A DNA stretch of 60,000 bases from Nematostella vectensis (Eukaryota; Cnidaria; Anthozoa; Actiniaria; Edwardsiidae): assembly GCF_932526225.1 (NCBI RefSeq), contig NC_064041.1, forward strand, positions 1,130,699 through 1,190,698, given 5' to 3'. This document shows positions 1 to 9,340 of the stretch, piece after piece. Every line of letters starts with the position of its first letter. Position 1 is the first letter of the stretch. The notes under the pieces were generated by a model, which was not told the origin of the DNA, made no database searches, and saw only the letters and a program-made list of their open reading frames with translations. Both the position numbers and the translations under genes were made by a program.

Positions 1-708
1 ATAAGTGCTACACATTCCTTTCCAGGTAGAAGTGCTACACATTCCTTACCAGGTGTAAGTGCTACACATTCCTTACCAGGTATAAGTGCTACACATTCCT
101 TACCAGGTATAAGTGCTACACATTCCTTACCAGGTATTAGTGCTACACATTCTTGACCAGGTAAAAGTAGGCTACATATTCCTACCAGGTATAAGTGCCA
201 CACATTCCTTACCAGGTATAAGTGCTACACATTCCTTACCAGATATAAGTGCTACACATTCCTTACCAGGTATAAGTGCTACACATTCCTTACCAGGTAT
301 AAGTGCTACACATTCCTTACCAGGTATTAGTGCTACACATTCCTCACCAGGTAAAAGTAGGCTACATATTCCTACCAGGTATAAGTGCTACACATTCCTT
401 ACCAGGTATAAGTGCTACACATTCCTTACCAGGTATAAGTCTACACATTCCTTACCAGGTATAAGTGCTACACATTCCTTACCATGTATAAGTAGGCTAC
501 ACATTCCTTACCAGGTATAAGTGCTACACATTCCTTACCAGGTATTAGTGCTACACATTCCTTACCAGGTATAAGTGCTACATATTCCTTACCAGGTATA
601 AGTAGGCTACATATTCCTTACCAGGTATAAGTAGGCTACACATTCCTTATCAGGTATAAGTAGGCTACATATTCCTTACCAGGTATTAGTAGGCTACATA
701 TTCCTTGT
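1..708 (-). repeat. 27-bp minisatellite made from WDR46 exon 11 end plus splice donor
   Basis: About 26 units run from the exon 11 donor to the window edge. On the gene strand a unit reads TGTAGCACTTATACCTG|GTAAGGAA, where the bar is the position of the true exon end. Units next to the exon (about 541-708) have the 29-bp form with TAGCCTACT, like the exon itself; distant units have the shortened TAGCACT form. So each unit holds an exon tail and a consensus-like 5' splice site. The array continues beyond position 1. The frame at 113-520 is a by-product of the 27-nt period. Confidence 0.93.
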
Positions 709-830
709 GAGTGACCTACGCCCAGCACATCCTCATAGGGGCAGAACTGAAGGCTGTGTATAGAGCATGATGGAATTAGGTGTTTCATGTATGGCCTCTT
801 CTGCTTCTCTTGAAAGGGGTCTTTCCAAAC
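680..830 (-). CDS. WDR46: WDR46 exon 11 (last one inside the window)
   Basis: It has 50 codons: [20 protein letters not shown], then [18 protein letters not shown] and ICSLLIP, matching '[25 protein letters not shown]'. The acceptor is ctttccacag and the donor gtaagg at 679. The exon's last ~25 bases recur in every unit of the array that fills 1-679. Confidence 0.9.
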
Positions 831-3800
831 CTGTGGAAAGCAGAAGAAATTAAATAATGGTCAGAGTAAGAACAATGCAACCGATCAGTGTACTGTATAT
901 GCATGCTGGCATGCACAAAAGAAACACTATAAACGTTATAAATTTGATTGGCCTGGCACTTAACGGATATTTACTACTTTTTTCCTACACACAAAATGTC
1001 CTAAGAAATTCTATGATTGGAAAATAAAAAAATCTAGCAATTAATATTTTCATTGTCAAACAGCTTTCATTGCACCTTAACAAAAACAAATACTATCAGT
1101 GCATTAATTAAGACCTAGTTAAGGTCTCATAGCAAAAAGAGTTGAAACCTAGTTAAGATTTGTAGTGAGACTTTTGAGGCTGAAAGAATCCAGTATACAC
1201 ATAAGATAAGATCACCTCAACGTGGGGTCCGTAGGCCACGCCCAGAAGCCGTCTCTGGCTGATAGTGAGGCTGCTGGCCGGAGTAAAGGTGAGGTAGGAG
1301 TTGAGCTGTTTGTATGTCCGCACATCCCACATCTTCATCTGCCCATCCAGACCTGTAGTAGCCATATATCTGTTGAACAAGAAAACATCAAAGAAGGCCA
1401 ATCACACCACCATTTTAAGCCCTTGTTCATTGCAGAGACGCACAAGGAATCCATTTCCATCGGCTAATCCAAGCAAGTTCAATGGTTATACTTTCAATCA
1501 AATATTGTAAATTGAGTATCAGATGTCAATTGGGATTGATTTTACCACTACCTACACACCTGGCCCTGATCACAAGCCCCTAGCTACATACCTGGCCCTG
1601 ATAACATGCCCCTGATTACACACATGGCCCTGATCACAAGCTCCTAGCTACACACCTGGCCCTGATTATGTAACAAACCCCTAGCTACACACTTGTGCCC
1701 TGATCATAAACCACTACAGTAGCTAGACACCTACTGAAGCCTTTTTCACCAGCCCCTAGGGTACACAAGCTACATTAAATGCTGTAGAACCAGCCCCTAG
1801 GGTACCCAAGCTACATTAAATGCTGTAGAACCAGCCCCTAGGGTACACAAGCTACATTAAATGCTGTAGAACCAGCCCCTAGGGTACACAAGCTACATTA
1901 AATGCTGTAGAACCAGCCCCTAGGGTACACAAGCTACATTAAATGCTGTAGAACCAGGTATAGGTAAAACAAATAATTGTTTCCAACTTACAATCCCTGC
2001 TTGTCAATGGCAATTGCCTGCACAGGTCCGCGGTGACACAACATCTTAACAAGCGGATCTGGTGAACTGGGACTCCACATTGTAACTGTGCCTGGAGTAA
2101 ATACAATGTTTGTCATGTGACCCACAAGAAAACAGTGATTAATCATGTAGGTAAGTTGAAAATTTTTACTGTAGAGTTGTTTTGCTATCTTATTAGATTG
2201 CCTTCACTTCGGGGGATCCAGGACTCTGTTGTTCCTTACACACCAAAAAAACTACTACCAGAAAGTTACTAAAATTTAAAACAAACTAAGACTGGACCCT
2301 CTGATCTAGCCCCCTCCCCCCCCCCCCCCGACCGCTTTATAAAATTATGGATCAGCTTTATAAAGTTACTGTATGGATCAGCGTCTAGAGAGATCTGTGG
2401 GGCCTGAACAAATGATAATTTTTCATACCATTGTGATGCCCTAGGTTGATAATGGCATTCCATGGGTTCTGAGCCATGGTATCACAACGGCCAAGTCTTG
2501 TCCGATGTTCAGCCACCATCTTTCCTGTTGATGTGTCCTGATATCTAAGTACTCCATGGTTGCCCTGAAAAGACAAAGAACACGTGATGTCAAATAAGAC
2601 CCTACAAATTCTTTCAAACTTGTTATTAACCCTTTAATCAATTAGAAGGCTAGTTAGGACAGACAAAAGCATTGGTTTTCACATTACACTTTTTGCTTTT
2701 CTTTATGGCAAAATAAGCATATGTTAGCAGATATTGTTGAACATTTGAAAATTTTGCATAACCTTGGGCAATTGCATGTTTTTGCAATAGCACCATTGTG
2801 TCTTCATTCATCTAAATATGAATATTGATGTCATGAGGGAGAAATGAAAACTCACCTATATAAAGTCACTAAGGGCTGATGTGTAACCACCCCCGACCTT
2901 TCACACACACTGTGTCTTTAGTTCCAAATTTCAGATCTAAATCAATGCCCCACCCACGACCCTTGAGATGTCTTGAGCTCTGCCACCCCTAAACCTTGGC
3001 TACATACCACTGTGGAGAGCAGAAAGTGGTAGGGAAGAAACTCCATTCGATTCACATATGGATGTCTTTTGAGACAGTGCAACTCAATGCCCTTGTTGTC
3101 ATAAATATAGACATACTTCTTCTGTGCCACAGCGAACATGGTCTCAATGTGTAGCCAGCTACAAGCAAACAACTGAGGTTACCTAGCATGTAGGGGGTAT
3201 TGCAGCCTCAAATCAGCTTGAAAGTAAAAAAGATTAACAGACAAAGGAAAATCAATGCATTAAAGGTAGAAGGAGTTTTGCCTTAGAGTTGATGAATCCA
3301 TAAGATACCAACTGCGTCCAGTTACCATAACCAGAGGGGGATGGGGTTCAGCGGCTAGTTTAGTGCTGGGGCTAGTTTAGTACTGGGGCTAGTTTAGTAC
3401 TGGGGCTAGTTTAGTAGCAGGGCTAGTTTAGTAGCAGGGCTAGTTTAGTACTGGGGCTAGTTTAGTACCGGGGCTAGTTTAGTACTGGGGCTAGTTTAGT
3501 ACTGGGGCTAGTTTAGTACTGGAGCTAGTTTAGTACTGGGGCTAGTTTAGTACCGGGGCTAGTTTAGTACTGGGGCTAGTTTAGTACCGGGGCTAGTTTA
3601 GTACTGGGGCTAGTTTAGTACTGGGGCTAGTTTAGTACTGGAGCTAGTTTAGTACTGGGGCTAGTTTAGTACTGGGGCTAGTTTAGTACTGGGGCTAGTT
3701 TAGTACTGGGGCTAGTTTAGTAGCAGGGCTAGTTTAGTAGCAGGGCTAGTTTAGTACTGGGGCTAGTTTAGTACTGGGGCTAGTTTAGTACCGGGGCTAG

Positions 3801-6800
3801 TTTAGTACCGGGGCTAGTTTAGTACCGGGGCTAGTTTAGTATGTAACGGCACATAAAAACCTTTAAATCTGACTGGAGATTGCTACTGGAGTGTACTCAT
3901 GTCATATACCATAATATACTAACCTTACATCTCTGATTGTCTCCTGCACATGTACTTCGCATCCTAGCTTCTTATTCTGCCAGTCAAAAGTGGCAATGTG
4001 TCCTTTTTGACCCCCTATTAGCATGTGCCTAACACCAAAAGGAAAGATTGTTACTACACAGCATGTGCCTAACACAAGGAAAAATCATTAGAAAAAAAAG
4101 ATACAGTAGGACTATAATAATTAACCTCCTGTGATTGAGTTTTGTTCTATTTTGCAAACTCTGGTTTTGCTCATGAGCTCTTCTCACATAAAAACTAACT
4201 GTAAGGTTAGAAACTCTACGTCTCTCACCATATATCAGGCAGATTACTAGAGCACCTCAAAGACCAATGTTATTCTTTAAAGAATAGACTAGTCTAGAAA
4301 GACTAGTTTTGCCTCTCATTTAATAACAGATTGAATAAACAGTGGACCATATAAGGCATGACATGACCATATAACGCCTATGACATGACCATATAAGGCC
4401 TATGGCATGACTATATAAGGCTTTTGACATGACCATATAAGGCATGACATGACCATATAAGGCATGACATGACCATATAAGGCATATGACACACCTACCT
4501 TCCATTTCTTGTGTAATCTATTCTATAAGGCCCAAATTTGTCCAGCTTCAATTCAAAGAACTGTGAAAAGAAGATAACAGTAAAAAACATTTACTGTGTT
4601 GTACCAAGAATTAAGTCAAACAAATCCTTCATTGCCACAGAGAAAATATAATTAGTTACATGTTCTTGTTACATGACTTAATTTGACAATCAGCACCTTG
4701 TTGATGAGTAAACTTTCACCTGCTTCTAGGGAGAGCGTTAGCGAGGTGTGGTAACCAAAGTACTATAGCAATTAGGGACTAGAAATCTACAGCCACTTAA
4801 CCCTGTCAAGGGATAAAAGAAAACTAGCTCAAATCTTTGGTATGTGTTTGTCATTTTGTTGGTTTTCGTATGACTTTGAAAGAAATGCATTGCATCTATA
4901 GTGTGATAACCAAATTTTCATTGCAATCTTTTATATATTTATGATTTCCTAAATCAAACCATGCAAAACACCATATTATATAAAGTTTATTCAAACTTAT
5001 TACAGTGTTACAAGCAAAACCCCAAAAAGTGGAAATTTCTAGCTTCTCATGTGTGGGTGGGTGTTTTTTTTCAGAACACACATGTAAGACATTTAAACAG
5101 TTGAACATAAGCAAGTCTCAGTCTTCAGTTGTCTAAAGTCTAACTTGGGATTTGTAGAAAGACAGACGTTCCTAAGCATATTCTTGGTGTTCTTATTTTT
5201 TGTGGTTGTGCTGTAACAACCAGAGTCTGCTTGAGGTGTCCTTTGGTATGTATGCAGAGTCTTAGTAAACTACTTTGGGCAAAATAAGTAATGCCGTATG
5301 TTGCCTTATTATAGGAAATTAACATTCCACTTAATTAAGTTTATTGTTAATTTGTAAAACATTAATTAAGTTGAACTTTAACTTAGAAATTGTTAATTAA
5401 TACTGAATTTTATGAAAGATCGAAAACAAAGTCTTATCTTGGGAAGCACGAGATAATTCTTTGTTGACGAGTGTCCATTTCTTTAAGTGTTGGCGCAAAG
5501 AGATACAACTGAACGTGGACCTGATAAACTATTAATATTCAACACGTTAGGTAATTTTTCAATTCGGTCATTGTTCTCTCTAGCCATAAAAGCTTGCATG
5601 CTTGATGATAATAGTATTTTGTAAATAGAATATTTCAGAGCAGCAAATTGCCAAAAAATATGTCTTTCAGGATCCACATTAATTTAAGTTTATTTGAATA
5701 CATTAGGCCCAAATTCGCGACACAAGTTGATTCCAGTTGATTTAATACATGTTAATATCAACCAACATTAATTTCTTATAATAAGATATGTCTTAGTTAC
5801 CTTCTATAGTATGTTATGACTTGGTTACCTTCTGTGGTATGTTATGTCTTAGTTACCTTCTGTGGTATGTTATGTCTTAGTTACCTTCTATGGTATGTTA
5901 TGACTAAGTTACCTTCTGTGGTATGTTATGACTTAGTTACCTTCTGTGGTATGTTATGACTTAGTTATCTTATGCGGTATGTTATGTCTTAGTTACCTTC
6001 TATGGTATGTTATGTCTTAGTTACCTTCTGTGGTATGTTATGACTTAGTTACCTTCTGTGGTATGTTAAATTACCTTCTGTGAGCTTGCCACATCAACAG
6101 CATCAGCTATTTCTTTTTGTTTGAAAGAAAATGTCTTCTCCATCCCTTCAGCCTCAAGAAAGCTACAAAAATAATACTTGGAACAATTTGCACATGACAA
6201 TGGCTGGAAATAAAGCTACATATAAACAAATATTTTCAAAGTTATAGTTTTGTAAAACAAGTTAAGGTGTTTTTAAGGGGAATGTGAAATCGCTTGTAAT
6301 ATTTTTCGTTATATTGTGTATCTAGGACAACATTATTTAAAGTGTTAAAATGCTGTTTTTTTATCTAAATTGGTGATTTTTCTATGCACTCAATGAATCA
6401 ACTTCTTCTACAGAATGGATACCAAAATTGAACTCTTTCCAGGCCAAATTTCCAAGTGCCTGTTCCCTTGGAACCACACATACCCTGGGTCTTCTGTAAG
6501 CAACAGTTCTGCCCTAGCAGCCTGCATGGCTGCTTTCTTGTGATGCGATTCATAGCTTCTCAGGTTTCCTCTGAGTTTCTTGTCTTTTACTCTCTAAAAA
6601 AATTAAAGTCTGATGACTCGGCGTACATGAATTTTATTAACTGTATGTTTCCACGATAAATTTCACTTGATCTTCTAATACGGTTGTTGTATCTGAATCA
6701 GAATCTAAAACATCGGCCTTGATACCGCAGTTTTTGTAGATTGTTTACGTCTGTTGTCAAACAGCTGTATTCATAGTTTATTCCAAAAAGAGAACTTCTG

Positions 6801-7115
6801 CTTAATGCGACTTTTCGCCAAAAAGTGCAACACGGATCTCAAGCAAAGATGCCATGACAACTTCCACTAAAACTATAAAATCTCCGCTCATTTTTCTTAA
6901 CACACGTGGTGACAAACATTCAACACAACAAAAGCGATCACTTACTTTAAAATTGTTACGATCTCCACGGGAATATTTTCTTAGCGAATTGGGATCTATT
7001 GCAGACTCTTCTGGCTTCGGAGCTTTCTAAGAGACAAAAAGAAGCATGGAACACACGCAAAACACTGCCAAACCGACACGGCTCAAGCAAAGACTACCTT
7101 CGCGTCCGCCATCAT
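680..7115 (-). CDS. WDR46: WD repeat protein 46 (UTP7/BING4), 11 exons, 3' end outside window
   Basis: Exons on the minus strand join at 7115-7098, 7026-6946, 6593-6484, 6162-6075, 4560-4499, 4028-3924, 3158-3008, 2564-2429, 2091-1992, 1369-1216 and 830-680, all with GT-AG ends and matching phases. The joined product resembles animal WDR46 from the N-terminal basic region through most of the WD40 propeller; recognisable stretches are [62 protein letters not shown] and [20 protein letters not shown]46 is a nucleolar scaffold of the SSU processome needed for 18S rRNA maturation (family knowledge). The last exon(s), coding the BING4 C-terminal domain, lie beyond position 1. The start ATGATGGCGG at 7115 sits after a short leader; the second ATG at 7112 is equally possible. 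Several introns carry minisatellites, two of them built from the exon end plus splice donor. Confidence 0.93.
1216..1369 (-). CDS. WDR46: WDR46 exon 10
   Basis: It encodes [20 protein letters not shown] and the [19 protein letters not shown] blade. The acceptor is cttgttcaacag and the donor gtgatc, phase 0 out. Confidence 0.93.
1548..1960. repeat. Two short tandem repeats in WDR46 intron 9
   Basis: At 1548-1740 there are degenerate copies of a ~32-bp unit with CTACACACCTGGCCCTGATC. At 1752-1955 there are five near-identical 41-bp copies with CCAGCCCCTAGGGTACACAA. Neither unit contains exon sequence. On the gene strand the 41-bp unit holds an acceptor-like ttctacag. Confidence 0.85.
1992..2091 (-). 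CDS. WDR46: WDR46 exon 9
   Basis: It encodes [20 protein letters not shown] and [12 protein letters not shown] (family: GTVSLWSP...PL.K.LCHRG.V). The acceptor is tttactccag and the donor gtaagt. Confidence 0.93.
2429..2564 (-). CDS. WDR46: WDR46 exon 8
   Basis: It encodes [20 protein letters not shown] and [16 protein letters not shown]. The acceptor is gtcttttcag and the donor gtatga; exit is phase 1. Confidence 0.93.
3008..3158 (-). CDS. WDR46: WDR46 exon 7
   Basis: It has 50 codons including [20 protein letters not shown] and [13 protein letters not shown], the best-conserved blade of WDR46. The acceptor is ttgcttgtag and the donor gtatgt, phase 0 out. Confidence 0.94.
3352..3842. repeat. 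17-bp minisatellite in WDR46 intron 6
   Basis: About 29 head-to-tail copies of GGGGCTAGTTTAGTACT, with GTAGCA and GTACCG variants. On the gene strand the unit is AGTACTAAACTAGCCCC, which carries the branch-point-like string TACTAAAC. It is not derived from an exon. Confidence 0.92.
3924..4028 (-). CDS. WDR46: WDR46 exon 6
   Basis: It encodes [20 protein letters not shown] and [14 protein letters not shown], matching 'HLAFGGRRGHVAALDW..KKL.CE..V.E..RD'. The acceptor is ggtgttag and the donor gttagt. Confidence 0.92.
4333..4492. repeat. GACATGACCATATAAGGC short tandem repeat
   Basis: About eight copies of a 16-20-bp unit containing CATGACCATATAAGGC lie within WDR46 intron 5, starting 7 bp after the donor of exon 5. 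No exon bases are included in the unit. Confidence 0.85.
4499..4560 (-). CDS. WDR46: WDR46 exon 5
   Basis: It encodes [20 protein letters not shown], the first propeller strand, strongly conserved. The acceptor is cttttcacag and the donor gtaggt; exit is phase 2. Confidence 0.92.
4561..5786. other. Unique AT-rich part of WDR46 intron 4
   Basis: No conserved coding frame, RNA gene or repeat array was seen in this stretch. The short frames at 4896-5677 show no family resemblance and no splice context. Confidence 0.6.
5787..6086 (-). repeat. 28-bp minisatellite made from WDR46 exon 4 end plus splice donor
   Basis: About ten units lie directly at the exon 4 donor. On the gene strand a unit reads CACAGAAG|GTAACTAAGTC followed by ATAACATAC. 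The exon ends CTCACAGAAG|GTAATTTAACATAC, so the last 8 exon bases and the donor GTAA are repeated, and the first unit is a shortened form of the later ones. Each unit is a possible 5' splice site; an in-frame TAA follows in each. Confidence 0.85.
6075..6162 (-). CDS. WDR46: WDR46 exon 4
   Basis: It encodes [20 protein letters not shown] followed by AVDVASSQK, the conserved pre-propeller motif (family: ADI.EAVDIASA.K). The acceptor is ttttgtag and the donor gtaatt, phase 0. The exon end CACAGAAG plus GTAA is the seed of the minisatellite at 5787-6086. Confidence 0.9.
6484..6593 (-). CDS. WDR46: WDR46 exon 3
   Basis: The acceptor is a T-tract ending ttttttag and the donor is gtatgt. It encodes a basic helix followed by [13 protein letters not shown], matching the 'AARSELLL.EEPGFLE' segment just before the propeller in animal WDR46. 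It exits in phase 2. Confidence 0.85.
6594..6945. other. WDR46 intron 2, no other feature seen
   Basis: This is a 352-bp intron with gtaagt donor and T-tract acceptor. No repeat or coding signal was found in it. Confidence 0.6.
6946..7026 (-). CDS. WDR46: WDR46 exon 2
   Basis: The acceptor is tctcttag and the donor gtaagt. The exon has 27 codons, phase 0 to 0, reading [20 protein letters not shown] and GDRNNFK. This is the charged N-terminal region, weakly conserved in the family; it is called from splice signals and frame. Confidence 0.75.
7098..7115 (-). CDS. WDR46: WDR46 exon 1 (start codon)
   Basis: This short first coding exon reads MMADAK and ends in GCGAAG before donor gtagtc, phase 0. 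The ATG lies in an ATGATGGCGG context. The following intron is only 71 bp. Confidence 0.75.
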
Positions 7116-8630
7116 GGATTTTGTTATTAACCGCTGATCGTCCATATCGCAGATTCCCATTCCAAAGGTATACCGGAAAAAATAAAAACGTAAGGTCACA
7201 CTGAGGGCAGGGGAAGATCAAGGATACATAAGAAAAGAGAAACTAGATAATAAATGAAAAGTAAAAAAAAAATATCACTTGTCGACTGAGGATCGAACTA
7301 GGACAGCATGCAACCAAAAGAGAAAAAAAATAGACCATACAACCCGAACCCAATCCGTGACCATTTCGGCGACTCGTCTTCTCAGTTTTCGGGCGAAAAA
7401 AAATATCCGAAAAATTGGAAAAAACTTGAGAAATTTCTGATTTCCTTTCCCTGTCGATCTTGAAAAAATATTAAGATGCAGTTTTTTTCTACAAGTATTC
7501 CAATTCAACGAGGTGTACCACTTGCATCATTAACTTATTGCCTCCGAACTTGACAAACAGCTGTCATTGAGAATAAGTGAGATCAGGCAAATATAAAATG
7601 CTATACATAACTCCTCTCTTTGTTGCTTATATGACTTGAGGCGTCGCTGTCTGGATCCTCTACTTCATTAAATCCTCTAGCTTCATTAAAGATCTCTTAT
7701 TGAAGGTATAGTAATATTGAATATGCCGAACATCATTAAATCCTCTAGCTTCATTAAAGATCTCTTATTGAAGGTACAGTAATATTGAATATGCCGAACA
7801 TTACACTTAAACCACACTGGTGGGTCGCGTTTGTATTTTCTCATTTTTTTCCAGACAGCACAGATTCCGATTCTTTTATTACTGTTTCGCCTCTGTTTTT
7901 TTTTTTTTTTTTGTTCTTCGTAAACCAGCGCTTGCTGCACAAAATCCAAATAATATCATCCGCACGAACCTCCTAACGCTGTAACAAGCGTTGCATAACA
8001 TTTTGACAGCCTTCCAGAGTAGATCTTCCTCCCAGGATTGGCTGAGGGGGGGGGGGGGGCAGTCATCATACATATGGTAAAAGCATTTAATAAGAAATGA
8101 CCCACTATTTGACCGCCAAGGTGTGGGGGGGGGGGGGGGATGCGCACGCACCCTGGGCACCCCAGGACCTCATAAATGGAGTAATTACAGAAAGTGTGAC
8201 CTTAATATTAAATAGCGAAACTGTTTAAAATCCGAATCCGATGGTTCAGCTCTTTTTTATCAGAATGAAATGGGTCTGTGCCAAGTGAATTGGGAATATT
8301 TTAAAAGCCCTATAGCGAGAAGGCCGCCGTGTGCTTCTTCAGCTGATACTATTCCCTTACAACCAGTGATGAATTACAGTACGGAGCACTAATAGGGTTT
8401 TAAGGCGTAGAATTCAGTAACAGGATTTAGAATGCGGATATTTTGTTGCTGCCGTCCTGGTAAGTGCATTAAACGCATTATCAATAATGACACAATAATA
8501 ACACTGGCTTTTATTCGACCATTGCAATTATTGATGATTGAATTACAGGTCAAAACCATATCAATAATAAAAAAATGTCGTACATGAAAAAATTACCCAA
8601 ACCTCCCCCTCGAATATCTAATGATCATGC
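7116..8630. other. Intergenic spacer upstream of WDR46
   Basis: It should hold the WDR46 promoter next to 7115, but no TATA box or other clear element was recognised. A 62-bp tandem duplication (CCTCTAGCTTCATTAAAGAT) occupies about 7674-7800. Poly-T (about 7896) and poly-G tracts (8046-8059, 8126-8139) are present. Small frames around 7686-8160 are created by these homopolymers. Confidence 0.5.
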
Positions 8631-8633
8631 CTC

Positions 8634-9058
8634 AGGGGCCGTCCACACTAACACGGATTCGTTTGAATCCGTATACTTTTTTATACGTTTAGGCCTTCCG
8701 TCCACACTAAGAAGGGGTCGGATCCGGCGAATTCGGATACTTTTGAAAACGCTGTTGAAAGTGAATAAGAATGAATACGTATACTTTGGTCCGTAGTGTA
8801 GACGGTCGAATCCGTATCAAAATGAAAACGATGGGGTCATATTGCAGACGCGTCTGCTGGTATGACATGCGCATATCATAAAAATAACGTCACGCCGTAC
8901 CTTTTAGAGTTTTCTTACTTTTGAATCCGTGTTGGTGTGAACGGCTCGATCCAGGCGAATACGCTGCGAAAACGATAGTGTGGACACGAATCAAGTGATG
9001 CGTTTTCGGCGAAACGAATCCGGATACTTTTGAATCCCAGTTACTGTGGACGACTATA
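8634..9058. mobile_element. MITE-like inverted-repeat element, ~425 bp
   Basis: The left end GGGGCCGTCCACACTAACAC and the right end, read in reverse (GTCGTCCACAGTAACTGG), are imperfect inverted repeats. The interior repeats the themes 'GTCCACACTA', 'GGATTCGTTT' and 'GGATACTTTTGAA' in both orientations. The layout is that of a short non-autonomous DNA transposon. A target-site duplication was not resolved and the superfamily is not assigned. Confidence 0.6.
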
Positions 9059-9099
9059 CTACTGTCGATCCTATTTTATCAAAAAAACAATTAGAAAGA

Positions 9100-9340
9100 T
9101 TATCTAATATTTTCCAATTTAAAAGTCCACGCCCATTTACAGGGCATCTTTGGCAAGGGTATGGTAGGAGCTGTGATGACTAAGCCATGCCGGGGACCAG
9201 CCACCCATTTCAACTGCTCGGCTGAGCCCAACAAGGTTACGACAGTACTGGATGAAGTGATTGGCTCATTGAGAATCAGGTGACCTGAGCTTGGCCAATC
9301 AAGAGCGATTGCGTACACAGCTTCCTTTGTTGATGTGTAC
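9100..9340 (-). CDS. FUCA2: Alpha-L-fucosidase exon 8 (C-terminal domain, stop)
   Basis: It encodes [20 protein letters not shown] and ends with [15 protein letters not shown] before the stop at 9100-9102, matching the C-terminal beta-sandwich of FUCA2. The acceptor is ttatcttttcag. No canonical AATAAA was found immediately downstream. Confidence 0.94.

Noticed and set aside
113-520. 135-codon plus-strand frame
   Set aside because: It is a translation of the 27-bp minisatellite, antisense to WDR46.
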